The position numbers and the translations under genes were made by a program. Under the pieces are notes generated by a model that saw nothing but the letters and a program-made list of their open reading frames with translations, was not told the DNA's origin and ran no database searches. DNA of 39,991 nt from Lachnospiraceae bacterium (lineage in GTDB: Bacteria > Bacillota > Clostridia > Lachnospirales > Lachnospiraceae): positions 1-39,991 of the forward strand of contig WRBB01000028.1 in assembly GCA_009779895.1 (NCBI GenBank), in the 5' to 3' direction. Below, one piece after another: positions 17,284 to 25,390 of this stretch. How positions within the stretch are numbered: position 1 is the first letter of the stretch; every line of letters begins with the position of its first letter.

Positions 17284-17415
17284 CTATCTTTTATCCATTA
17301 CATCACGAAGAAGATCTGACATATCCGACAAATCCTCCTGATAAACAGCATCTTCAATGTCTTCCACCTCTAAACTGGGCTTAAATTTTTTTAATTCTTC
17401 TTCAAAGTCAAGCAT
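17284..17415 (-). CDS. 43-aa acidic small protein overlapping the end of folC
   Basis: A short frame coding for 43 aa, beginning MLDFEEELKKFKPSLEVEDI and ending DLLRDVMDKR. The start ATG (17413-17415) has TAGGAGAATTAAG directly upstream, an AGGAG site with 6-nt spacing located inside folC. The frame overlaps the last 25 nt of folC and ends 20 nt before the TPR gene. Acidic and probably helical, with no membrane segment. The strong ribosome-binding site, tight packing between two genes and biased composition argue that it is translated. Function unknown; I recognise no family. Confidence 0.7.
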   Translation of the reverse strand: MLDFEEELKKFKPSLEVEDIEDAVYQEDLSDMSDLLRDVMDKR

Positions 17416-18689
17416 CTTAATTCTCCTACTAAATACAAAGAGCCCAAACAATATGTTAACGATTTTTTTTCTTCTTCCTGAACATAAACCAAAGCCTGTT
17501 CCATATCATGTTTGATTATAACAGGTTTCGTACTAAATGTACGAAAAACTTTTGCCAATTGTTCTGTTGTAACCCCTCTGGTTCCTTTTAATCTCGTAAC
17601 TACAAATACATCAAAGTCTAATTCTTTGCATAAAAGAGCAATCATTTTTTTATACTCTTTCTCTGCTGTCACCGCAAATACAAGCACCTTTCGAAGAGAT
17701 GCCCGATATTCTTTTACTTTCTTTACCGTATCCACAAAACCTTGAACGGCACTTAAATTATGGGCACCATCTACAATTATATTGGGCAATAGAAGCTCCA
17801 TACGACCGGGCCAAACAATTTGACTTAAAACCGTGCGCCATTTCCGTAAATCCGCTTTTGGAAACAAAACCCGCATGGCTTCCACTGCCAATACTGCATT
17901 ATGGGGTTGATAAATGCCAACATTTTTTAATGTCCACAACACATCCGCTTCATAAGCATCATCTATAATGGTAAAACGGATACCCGCTACACGCATATCT
18001 TGAATCACATATATTTTTTTACACACCTGCATACAAGGTGCATTTAACTCTTTTGCCCTTTTTTCCATCACTCCATTAGAGGCAGGAGCTGTGTCCGCAT
18101 AAACCAAGGGCACATCCCGTTTAATGATGCCTGCTTTTTCTCCGGCAATTTTCGTTAGCGTATCACCCAAATGCTCCATATGATCATAACCAATAGCAGT
18201 AATAATCGTCATAATAGGTGCTTCCACTACATTGGTTGCATCCAAACGCCCGCCCATACCCGTTTCCAAAACAGCGTATTCTATCTTTTCTTCTACAAAA
18301 GCTACCAACGCCATAGCAAACAAGAACTCAAAAAAGGTAGGATGGGGATAACCCAATTCTTTTAACTGTTCAACAACCCGCAAAACTTTTTGAAAAACTT
18401 GCAAAAATACAACATCCGTAATCATTTGATTGTTCATTATCATTCGCTCATTGATGACTTCCAGATGGGGCGAAGTAAAACGCCCTACCGTCTTGCCCTC
18501 ACATCTTAATAAAGCATCTACATAAGTACAAACCGAACCCTTACCATTGGTGCCTGCAACATGAATCACTTTGAGCTTATCTTGTGGATCACCTAAATAT
18601 TTGAGTAATTTCCTTGTATGATGCAAGTCATTTTTGCTTGTGAATTTTGGTATTTGAACTATATATATAACTGCTTCTTGATAAGTCAA
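17391..18689 (-). CDS. folC: Folylpolyglutamate synthase / dihydrofolate synthase FolC
   Basis: Mur-ligase-family enzyme that adds glutamate to folates (and to dihydropteroate in bifunctional forms). P-loop HVAGTNGKGSVCTYV has GTNGKGS at 46-52. 'RFTSPHLEVINERM', 'FFEFLFAMALVAF', 'ETGMGGRLDATNVV' with the metal/ATP-binding residues, 'GYDHMEHLGDT' and 'DGAHNLSAV' follow. The longest frame opens at TTG 18713, but a TTG at 18689 (TTGA overlapping the stop of the previous gene) has GAGGAGG 7-8 nt upstream and gives the usual start LTYQEAV (432 aa). Tightly coupled to the LtaS-like gene. Confidence 0.93.
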   Translation of the reverse strand: MTYQEAVIYIVQIPKFTSKNDLHHTRKLLKYLGDPQDKLKVIHVAGTNGKGSVCTYVDALLRCEGKTVGRFTSPHLEVINERMIMNNQMITDVVFLQVFQKVLRVVEQLKELGYPHPTFFEFLFAMALVAFVEEKIEYAVLETGMGGRLDATNVVEAPIMTIITAIGYDHMEHLGDTLTKIAGEKAGIIKRDVPLVYADTAPASNGVMEKRAKELNAPCMQVCKKIYVIQDMRVAGIRFTIIDDAYEADVLWTLKNVGIYQPHNAVLAVEAMRVLFPKADLRKWRTVLSQIVWPGRMELLLPNIIVDGAHNLSAVQGFVDTVKKVKEYRASLRKVLVFAVTAEKEYKKMIALLCKELDFDVFVVTRLKGTRGVTTEQLAKVFRTFSTKPVIIKHDMEQALVYVQEEEKKSLTYCLGSLYLVGELRCLTLKKN

Positions 18690-20722
18690 GGAACATCCTC
18701 CTCTATGAACCAACGAAATTGAAATTTATACCGAGTGGAAGTCCGAAAAACGGTATTACCGGAACCCACCTGCGCCACATAAACAACATCCCCATTTTCA
18801 AACTCTATTTCCGGCAAATTCAATTGTCGTGTATTTACAAAATTTGTTTTTTGAGGTTTCTCATTCACAAATATACGACTGTGCTTTGTAAAGTTTGCAC
18901 CATGAATGTCCCAGCTACCATCTAAATTCTGTGTTAGTTTTTCTATTTCAATATCATGAATGCCCATTTGTAAATGCCCGTCCGATAAAGGAGAACCATA
19001 GGTTTGATAAGCATACTGATTGCCATATAACAAATCAAATTGTAGCATTTCTAACTCTGCCAAATAATTTGGACTATCTTGTTTTTCTTGATGAAAGTTA
19101 AACATCGTGCCGCTTTGGATATCCAGCTTTTGAAAAACCGTAGCCATCAACTGGTAGGCATGTATATTTTGATTGTTTTTTTCTAATCCGATATTATCCC
19201 AAATCACATAATTGGTGTGAAATAAACTATGACTTTTTACATCTGCCACATGCAAACCTCTGGTCGGAATGTGATCGCCATAAAAAACCACCACTGTTGG
19301 CTCATTTCTAGCTTCAATCCGCTGAATCAAGTGCTTTGCAAAATTATCTACCGCATTGATTTGGGTGATATAATACTCCCAGGCATTTTGTTCTTCCAAA
19401 CTTTCGGCACCTGTTACCCGAATATATGGATTGTCATAAATTCTATTACTAGGATATTCTCCATGAGATTGTACCGTTACCGCAAACACAAAATCCTGCT
19501 CTTTTGTTTTATCCATGGCCGCAATGATTGGCCTAAGTAATGCTCCATCTTCCGCCCAACCATTTGGTGTAGTCTTGGTTATATACATCATTTCACGACT
19601 CACAAAATAATCAAAACCCATATTGTTATACACTTCTGCACGACTATAAAAATTGCCATTATGATTATGTAAGGCATAAGTACCATAACCCAAAGATGCC
19701 AACGCAGTCGCCGCACTTTCGATTGGCTTATCCTTTACATAGGTTTTATAAGGATATTCACCCGGTCCGAAGTGATGCATATTCATACCGGTTAATACTT
19801 CAAACTCTGTATTGGCTGTGCCCGCTCCGATGGTTGGTACCACAAAATAACCCGAAGTAAACTCTTTTGATAAACTTCTCAAATAAGGTATGGGATCCCG
19901 GCTATAGCGCAAAAAATTCACTTCCGTCGGGTCAAAAAAAGATTCTAATTGAACCACAACGATATTAGGCAATTTCTCACCCGCAAAACTTGCTTTACTT
20001 TGATTCATCTCACCATAATCTGTAATTGCATCTATCCGTTTCTGCCCATAATGCAAAGGTGTTGCCATACCCCCATGAAGCATACTCACCGTAAAACTGT
20101 AAGGCAAACCATAATCTTCGTATGCAAATGCAATATTATCAAAATAATCCGAAACCAAATGATTGTTGACCGCAGCGTCTGTCAAAAAACTAACACTCAT
20201 AAAACCAATGGCAATTACAATGCCGGTAAAAAACCGATATATCTTCCCTCTGTATTTTCCACCACGTTTATAGATTACTCCAATCCCAACCAACGTTAAA
20301 ATGATAGAAACAAATAAAATAATCACTTCCATGGTATTGGAATAATTGCCAAACAAGGTAATTGCATCCGACAAAACCCGGATATCTTGCGCATTAAATG
20401 GTGTCACCCGTTTGAGCAGCAAATAACCATTGGTCATACCCAAAAGCAACCAAAAAAAACTAATTAAAATCCGAATAAAAATGCGCCGCCTAAATAAATA
20501 CGCAACAAGCAATGTTGCAAAAATATAGCAGGCATTTAACAAAAACACCAACGGTACCCTTAACAAATATGCGCCCGCTGCCAAAAAGGAATGCCGTGAT
20601 AATCCCTCAATCGCAAAATTTAAAACGCATGCCAAAAGCGCCGTAAAGAGTAGAGAGAACCGATTCATAATATGATAAATCGGCTCTAATCTACCTTTAT
20701 TCTCATTTTTTTTCTCAATCAT
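18686..20722 (-). CDS. LtaS-like phosphoglycerol transferase / sulfatase-family membrane protein
   Basis: A 678-aa enzyme of the alkaline phosphatase superfamily. Five transmembrane helices (about 21-40, 49-77, 83-102, 131-151, 163-180) are followed by an extracellular sulfatase-type domain. Catalytic residues of lipoteichoic acid synthases can be placed: E260 (VVQLESFFDP), nucleophile T302 (GAGTANTEFE), and D483/H484 (VFYGDHIPT). The usual LtaS ends near 640 aa; here an extra C-terminal beta-rich region of about 90 aa (from about 590, 'GSWDIHGANFTKHSRIFVNE') looks like an immunoglobulin/IPT-like domain. It probably transfers phosphoglycerol or a related group onto an envelope polymer. ATG 20722 is preferred to the longer frame from 20833, which would overlap valS. 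Confidence 0.87.
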   Translation of the reverse strand: MIEKKNENKGRLEPIYHIMNRFSLLFTALLACVLNFAIEGLSRHSFLAAGAYLLRVPLVFLLNACYIFATLLVAYLFRRRIFIRILISFFWLLLGMTNGYLLLKRVTPFNAQDIRVLSDAITLFGNYSNTMEVIILFVSIILTLVGIGVIYKRGGKYRGKIYRFFTGIVIAIGFMSVSFLTDAAVNNHLVSDYFDNIAFAYEDYGLPYSFTVSMLHGGMATPLHYGQKRIDAITDYGEMNQSKASFAGEKLPNIVVVQLESFFDPTEVNFLRYSRDPIPYLRSLSKEFTSGYFVVPTIGAGTANTEFEVLTGMNMHHFGPGEYPYKTYVKDKPIESAATALASLGYGTYALHNHNGNFYSRAEVYNNMGFDYFVSREMMYITKTTPNGWAEDGALLRPIIAAMDKTKEQDFVFAVTVQSHGEYPSNRIYDNPYIRVTGAESLEEQNAWEYYITQINAVDNFAKHLIQRIEARNEPTVVVFYGDHIPTRGLHVADVKSHSLFHTNYVIWDNIGLEKNNQNIHAYQLMATVFQKLDIQSGTMFNFHQEKQDSPNYLAELEMLQFDLLYGNQYAYQTYGSPLSDGHLQMGIHDIEIEKLTQNLDGSWDIHGANFTKHSRIFVNEKPQKTNFVNTRQLNLPEIEFENGDVVYVAQVGSGNTVFRTSTRYKFQFRWFIEEDVP

Positions 20723-20753
20723 AATAATCTTAACTTTCCTTATTCCCCATAAA

Positions 20754-23393
20754 TCAACGCAAACTATGCATACGCGCCCGTACTTGACAAAGCATCTCGC
20801 TATATTTCGCAAGTTTTTCCTTTTCCGCCGCAATCTTAGCAGGTGGTGCTTTACTCACAAATCTCTCATTTGCCAACATACCCTCGGCACGCAGTATTTC
20901 TTTGCTCAGTTTTTCCTCTTCCTTTTCCAAGCGCTCTCTTTCTTGCTTGAAATCAATCAAATCCTCCAATGGTAAATATACCACTGCCTTTGATGTAACA
21001 ATCGAAATGGCATCCTCGGATATCTGTGGTTTCTCACTGCTCACTGAAATATCCGTGGCAAACATCAAAGACAAAACGGATTCTTTCATCAGCGCAACCT
21101 GCTTGGCCAAACATGCATCAGAAGTAACAATATATACCTTGGTCTTACGGCTATTTTCAACGTTCATCTCCGTGCGGATATTACGAATACCCCGCACCAT
21201 TTCTTTGACTTGCTCTAAAATACGCTCATCCTGTGAAAAGTCCCATTCTTTTTGATATAATGGCCAATCGGACATCATCAAAGAGGCTTCTTCCGGAACC
21301 AATCCTAAGTAAATTTCCTCGGTAATAAAAGGCATAAAAGGATGGAGCATTTTCAAAGCATCACCCAGTACTCGTTTTAAGATCCACAAGGCACAGTTGG
21401 CCGCTTGCGGATTTTCTTGCTTTTGATAAATACGTTTTTTGGCAATTTCAATATACCAATCACAAAATTCATCCCAAATAAAATCATATACCTTTTGCAC
21501 CGCAATACCCAGTTCAAATTTATCCATGTTGGACTTCATTTCTTTCGCCAAGGTATTAACTTTAGAAAGAATCCACTTATCAGCAACCGTCAATTCTGTA
21601 AAGGCCGGCTCCGTCAACAAAACACTTTGCAAGTTCATCTGAATAAAACGAGAAGCATTCCAAACTTTATTGGCAAAATTGCGGCTTGCCTCAACCTTTT
21701 TCTCGATAAAACGCATGTCATGACCCGGTGAATTGCCTGTCACCAGCATCAAACGCAACGCATCTGCACCATATTGGTCAATCACCTCCAAAGGATCAAT
21801 GCCATTGCCCAAAGACTTGGCCATCTTACGCCCCTGATCATCACGTACCAAACCATGAATCAATACCGTATGAAACGGCTCCTGTCCTGTTTGTTCCAGA
21901 CCTGAAAAGACCATACGAATCACCCAAAAGAAAATAATGTCGTATCCTGTTACCAATACATCCGTCGGATAAAAATATTTTAAATCTTCTGTTTTTTCCG
22001 GCCAACCCAAAGTAGAAAATGGCCACAGAGCAGAACTAAACCAAGTATCCAAAGTATCTTCATCTTGCGTGATGTTTTGACTATGACACTCCGTACAGTG
22101 TGTTGGCTTTTCTTTTGCTACCATCAAATGCCCGCAGTCCTCACAATAATAAGCAGGAATGCGATGCCCCCACCAAATCTGACGAGAAATACACCAATCC
22201 CGAATATTTTCCAACCAATGTAAATATATCTTATCAAAACGCTCCGGTACAAATTTCAATCGCCCTGTTTGCAAGGCCTCTATGGCAGGTTTTGCCATTT
22301 CTTCCATCTTTACAAACCATTGCTGCTTGACCATGGGCTCTACAACAACGTTGCAGCGGTCATGGGTACCAATATTGTACACGTGGGGTTTGATTTGAGC
22401 CAACAAACCTAAACTCTCTAAATCCGCAATAATGGCTTTTCGTGCTACGTAACGATCCAAACCTGCATACTTACCACCCTGCTCATTGATGGAACCATCA
22501 TCATGCATCACATTGATCTCAGGCAAATTATGACGCTGCCCTAACTCAAAATCATTGGGGTCATGAGCCGGTGTAATCTTCACTGCGCCTGTACCAAGCT
22601 CCTTGTCTACGTAAGTATCAGCCACAATCGGAATCTCACGGTTCATCAAAGGCAACAAAGCTTTTTTGCCAATGAAATGGCAAAACCGTTTATCCTCCGG
22701 ATGAACTGCAATGGCCGTATCACCTAACATCGTTTCCGGCCTGGTTGTAGCAATCTCTAAAAATGCAGCACTCCCTACAATCGGATATTTAATATGATAA
22801 AAGTTTCCTTCTTTTTCTGTATGCTCAACTTCAGCATCCGAAAGAGAGGTCATGCACTTTGGACACCAGTTAATGATACGGGAACCTTTATAAATATAGT
22901 CTTTCTGATACAAATGGATAAATACTTCTTCCACCGCTGCAGAACAACCTGCATCCATGGTAAAACGCTCCCTATCCCAATCACAGGAAATACCCAATTT
23001 TTTCAATTGTTCTTGAATGGCTCCTGCATACTCCTCTTTCCACTGCCATGCACGCTTTAAAAAACCCGCACGACCTAACTCTTCCTTGTTGATACCCTCA
23101 GACTTTAACTGATCTATAATCTTGACTTCCGTAGAAATCGCCGCATGATCGGTGCCGGGAATCCACAAAGCATTAAAACCAAGCATACGCTTGTAACGAA
23201 TCAAAATATCTTGCATGGTGTTGTCCATGGCATGACCCAGATGCAATCTGCCTGTGATATTCGGCGGAGGCATAACAGTGGTAAATGGTTGACGGGAATG
23301 GTCTACTTTTGCATGGAAATATTTTTTTTCTAACCATCTATCGTAAATTTTTTGTTCAATTTCTTTTGGGTTGTAGGTTTTCGCTCGTTCCAT
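20754..23393 (-). CDS. valS: Valyl-tRNA synthetase
   Basis: Class I aminoacyl-tRNA synthetase, 879 aa, charging tRNA-Val. HIGH motif HLGH at 51-54 (PPPNITGRLHLGHAMDN); KMSKS motif as KMAKS ('DDQGRKMAKSLGNGIDP'); an editing (CP1) domain with 'ATTRPETMLGDTAIAVHP'; the anticodon-binding domain; and the C-terminal tRNA-binding coiled coil with 'LIDFKQERERLEKEEEKL'. The frame is open upstream to 23468, but ATG 23393 with AAGGAAG 4 nt upstream is the correct start. No T-box leader is present in the 112-nt upstream gap. First gene of the valS-LtaS-like-folC-43aa-TPR series. Confidence 0.97.
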   Translation of the reverse strand: MERAKTYNPKEIEQKIYDRWLEKKYFHAKVDHSRQPFTTVMPPPNITGRLHLGHAMDNTMQDILIRYKRMLGFNALWIPGTDHAAISTEVKIIDQLKSEGINKEELGRAGFLKRAWQWKEEYAGAIQEQLKKLGISCDWDRERFTMDAGCSAAVEEVFIHLYQKDYIYKGSRIINWCPKCMTSLSDAEVEHTEKEGNFYHIKYPIVGSAAFLEIATTRPETMLGDTAIAVHPEDKRFCHFIGKKALLPLMNREIPIVADTYVDKELGTGAVKITPAHDPNDFELGQRHNLPEINVMHDDGSINEQGGKYAGLDRYVARKAIIADLESLGLLAQIKPHVYNIGTHDRCNVVVEPMVKQQWFVKMEEMAKPAIEALQTGRLKFVPERFDKIYLHWLENIRDWCISRQIWWGHRIPAYYCEDCGHLMVAKEKPTHCTECHSQNITQDEDTLDTWFSSALWPFSTLGWPEKTEDLKYFYPTDVLVTGYDIIFFWVIRMVFSGLEQTGQEPFHTVLIHGLVRDDQGRKMAKSLGNGIDPLEVIDQYGADALRLMLVTGNSPGHDMRFIEKKVEASRNFANKVWNASRFIQMNLQSVLLTEPAFTELTVADKWILSKVNTLAKEMKSNMDKFELGIAVQKVYDFIWDEFCDWYIEIAKKRIYQKQENPQAANCALWILKRVLGDALKMLHPFMPFITEEIYLGLVPEEASLMMSDWPLYQKEWDFSQDERILEQVKEMVRGIRNIRTEMNVENSRKTKVYIVTSDACLAKQVALMKESVLSLMFATDISVSSEKPQISEDAISIVTSKAVVYLPLEDLIDFKQERERLEKEEEKLSKEILRAEGMLANERFVSKAPPAKIAAEKEKLAKYSEMLCQVRARMHSLR

Positions 23394-23446
23394 GTGACTT
23401 CCTTTCTTCATACAGTGTTTATATTTTAAGGCAAGACAATATAGGT

Positions 23447-23476
23447 ATTCTATCACTAAATATGACATTCTGTCAA
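23447..23476 (-). promoter_or_regulatory. valS promoter
   Basis: Minus-strand TTGACA (23471-23476), an 18-nt spacer and TAGAAT (23447-23452). Transcription should start near 23440, leaving a leader of about 45 nt before the valS ATG, too short for a T-box. Confidence 0.7.
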
Positions 23477-23505
23477 AATGAAAGCAACGTAAAAAACCCT
23501 GATTT

Positions 23506-24651
23506 TTACTCTTCTTTCTTTGTCTTGTGATTTATCCTGACTGCATCAAAATATTTTTTTTGTACCCGCTCTTTAATTGCCTTTCGAACAGCTTTTGCCG
23601 ATTTATCCGAAATTGCCTTTGCTTCTTTGTTTGACCGTGCCAATGATATCAACACAGACCCAAAGCTACCAATACCACCTTTGGGTATATCAAACAAACT
23701 TTTTGCACCACCGGCACTCAAAGCATCAAAAAAATGCCCCATTAGTATCTTGCGCTCTATCATATCCATCTCTTCCAACCATTCTGTAATAATTCCATGG
23801 ATAACCCCACTGTCAGGATGTAACGCATCTACCGTAAGAAAATCGTCTCTTTTTACTTGCCAGCTCATAGCCGCATGTTGAAGCACACCATGGGCATCAC
23901 TTTTTACGATTTTTTTCTTTAGACCGTTTTCATAAATCATACCAATCACACAAAACTCCGGTACAATCAGCTGTATTTTATCTCTAATCTGTGCATATTT
24001 TTCTTCTATCAAAATTTCCTTGCTCAATCCAATGCCATCATTGCTATGAATCGTAATCATCTGATCTTTCAGGGAATCCGAACATTTCATTGCAGCATAA
24101 ACTGCCAAGTTGCCACCCTTAGAATGCCCCCCGATGCGATATTTCTTGTCCGGCTCCATCACCTGCTCCAAATAACGCACCGCTTCTAACTGTGCCTGGG
24201 TTATTTGAAAAGACATGGAAAAATCCTCGCGCCAACCGACAATGGTTTGATCCGTACCACGAAAAGCAATGTAATTTGTACCATCCTCCAAGTCCATACA
24301 CATTGCCGCAAATTGCATTTGCCGTGTTTCATCATGGATATCCACAAAATTTGATAATTTTATATGGGCAAACCGCTCAGACTCTGCCAGTTTTTCTAAA
24401 AATGCTGTATAGGCTTCCGCAAAGTGCTTCCCTTTTGTTACCGTAATCTCTTTGCCGCTTGATTTCATTTTTTCATAAGCAGCACAAATGGTAATACTTG
24501 CAGAATCTCCCGCACTAATATCAGGAATAATACCTATAAAATCAATATAGGCCAAATCACAAAGAATCACATTGTCCACATCATTAAATGCGCGCTCAGC
24601 AAAGGTCAGATCTCCTCGCCAATCCAAATAAGTTAAAATATTAAAATCCAA
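23506..24651 (-). CDS. Mbeg1-like (DUF2974) alpha/beta hydrolase
   Basis: A 381-aa lipase-like protein. The N-terminus 'NILTYLDWRGDLTFAERAFN' and the 'YIAFRGTDQTIVGWREDF' block (RGT oxyanion region at about 131-133) are typical of the family annotated Mbeg1-like/DUF2974. The nucleophile elbow is GGHSKGGN with S177. An aspartate and a histidine for the triad should follow; candidates are D205 (HSNDGIGL) and the histidine in 'VKSDAHGVLQHAAMSW'. No signal peptide. The start is a TTG with AAGGAG 7 nt upstream. It lies 31 nt after the GNAT gene, probably one transcript. The substrate is unknown. Confidence 0.85.
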   Translation of the reverse strand: MDFNILTYLDWRGDLTFAERAFNDVDNVILCDLAYIDFIGIIPDISAGDSASITICAAYEKMKSSGKEITVTKGKHFAEAYTAFLEKLAESERFAHIKLSNFVDIHDETRQMQFAAMCMDLEDGTNYIAFRGTDQTIVGWREDFSMSFQITQAQLEAVRYLEQVMEPDKKYRIGGHSKGGNLAVYAAMKCSDSLKDQMITIHSNDGIGLSKEILIEEKYAQIRDKIQLIVPEFCVIGMIYENGLKKKIVKSDAHGVLQHAAMSWQVKRDDFLTVDALHPDSGVIHGIITEWLEEMDMIERKILMGHFFDALSAGGAKSLFDIPKGGIGSFGSVLISLARSNKEAKAISDKSAKAVRKAIKERVQKKYFDAVRINHKTKKEE

Positions 24652-24682
24652 GTTCCAGCTCCTTCATACTTTCAAATGTCCT

Positions 24683-25174
24683 TTATCGCTTTTTACATTT
24701 CTGAAAAGCGATACGCTCTTCTTTCCCGTTCAAAACCCAAATAATTCCACATTTTATAAATCCCAGTTTTTTAAGCAAGTTTAACATTGGTACATTGTCT
24801 ACATGGGTATCAATCCTTACATTTCCGCATTGCGCCAAACACCAATTTAAACAAAACGCGCCTACACCCTTTGAACCTGACGCCACGGCAATCCTATGCA
24901 CTACTCCATAAGGCGCATCATGCAACCAAGCTCCATCAATCACAGCATAAGTAGGGTCTTGCACAACAGCAAAATAAAATACACCCTGTATCTTTTCTTT
25001 TTCTACACATACATAACTACTGCCTTTTTTGATATCAAACTCCAACAGCTCCGGCTGCGGATATCCACAAGTCCATTGGGTCGGATTGCCATTGAGGCAC
25101 ATAAAATCCCGTGCCTGCTTATATATGTCATTCACTACAGGTAAATCGTTCTTTGTTGTTTTTCGAATATACAT
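24683..25174 (-). CDS. GNAT-family N-acetyltransferase
   Basis: A 163-aa GCN5-related acetyltransferase. The N-terminus 'YIRKTTKNDLPVVNDIYKQA' is the typical first strand and helix. 'GVFYFAVVQDPTYAVIDGAW' forms the central sheet, 'VVHRIAVASGSKGVGAFCLN' is the acetyl-CoA-binding motif A (pyrophosphate loop S-x-G-x-K-G-V-G), and 'IDTHVDNVPMLNLLKKLGFIKCG' (split by the usual N-x-x-M-x-x-x) is motif B. The frame is open to 25228, but ATG 25174 has AAAGGA 4 nt upstream. It has its own promoter and a leader of about 150 nt. The acceptor substrate is unknown. Confidence 0.88.
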   Translation of the reverse strand: MYIRKTTKNDLPVVNDIYKQARDFMCLNGNPTQWTCGYPQPELLEFDIKKGSSYVCVEKEKIQGVFYFAVVQDPTYAVIDGAWLHDAPYGVVHRIAVASGSKGVGAFCLNWCLAQCGNVRIDTHVDNVPMLNLLKKLGFIKCGIIWVLNGKEERIAFQKCKKR

Positions 25175-25315
25175 ATTTTCCTTTCCAATATTGTTTGGAG
25201 AATTCATACTTCCAATATTTGAACACAAAAAACAAACCAGCTTATTGAGAACAACCCCATTTGCCGATTCATTTCTATCTAAAACATCCCTTAAAACAAC
25301 CGTCGCATAGATACC

Positions 25316-25352
25316 CTCCTATTTTTTTACTTATTTTAGCAAAAAATAGGAG
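25316..25352. repeat. 12-bp perfect inverted repeat around the GNAT promoter -10
   Basis: Arms CTCCTATTTTTT (25316-25327) and AAAAAATAGGAG (25341-25352), perfect over 12 bp with a 13-nt centre containing the -10 hexamer. One arm falls in the promoter spacer and the other at the transcription start. The placement suits an operator for a dimeric repressor better than a terminator, because no U-tract follows in either direction. Confidence 0.6.
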
Positions 25353-25361
25353 TTTCGTCAA
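25333..25361 (-). promoter_or_regulatory. Promoter of the GNAT/hydrolase transcript
   Basis: Minus-strand TTGACG (25356-25361), a 17-nt spacer and TAAAAT (25333-25338). Transcription should begin near 25326, leaving a 5' leader of about 150 nt in which I see no convincing gene. Confidence 0.75.
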
Positions 25362-25390
25362 AGTTTTTGCTTTTGAAAGCAAAAAATATT

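Noticed and set aside
23394-23505. T-box leader of valS
   Set aside because: No AGGGTGGNACCGCG antiterminator motif, and the mapped promoter leaves a leader of only about 45 nt.
25175-25315. Leader peptide or small gene in the GNAT 5' leader (for example a 22-codon frame)
   Set aside because: No ribosome-binding site and no biased composition; the first ATG frame has only five codons.
25364-25385. Terminator after the sugar transporter genes: TTTTTGCTTT / AAAGCAAAAA inverted repeat
   Set aside because: Nearly all A-T pairs with only two G-C pairs and no following U-tract; it also sits next to the -35 of the next promoter, so it may only reflect the A/T-rich sequence there.
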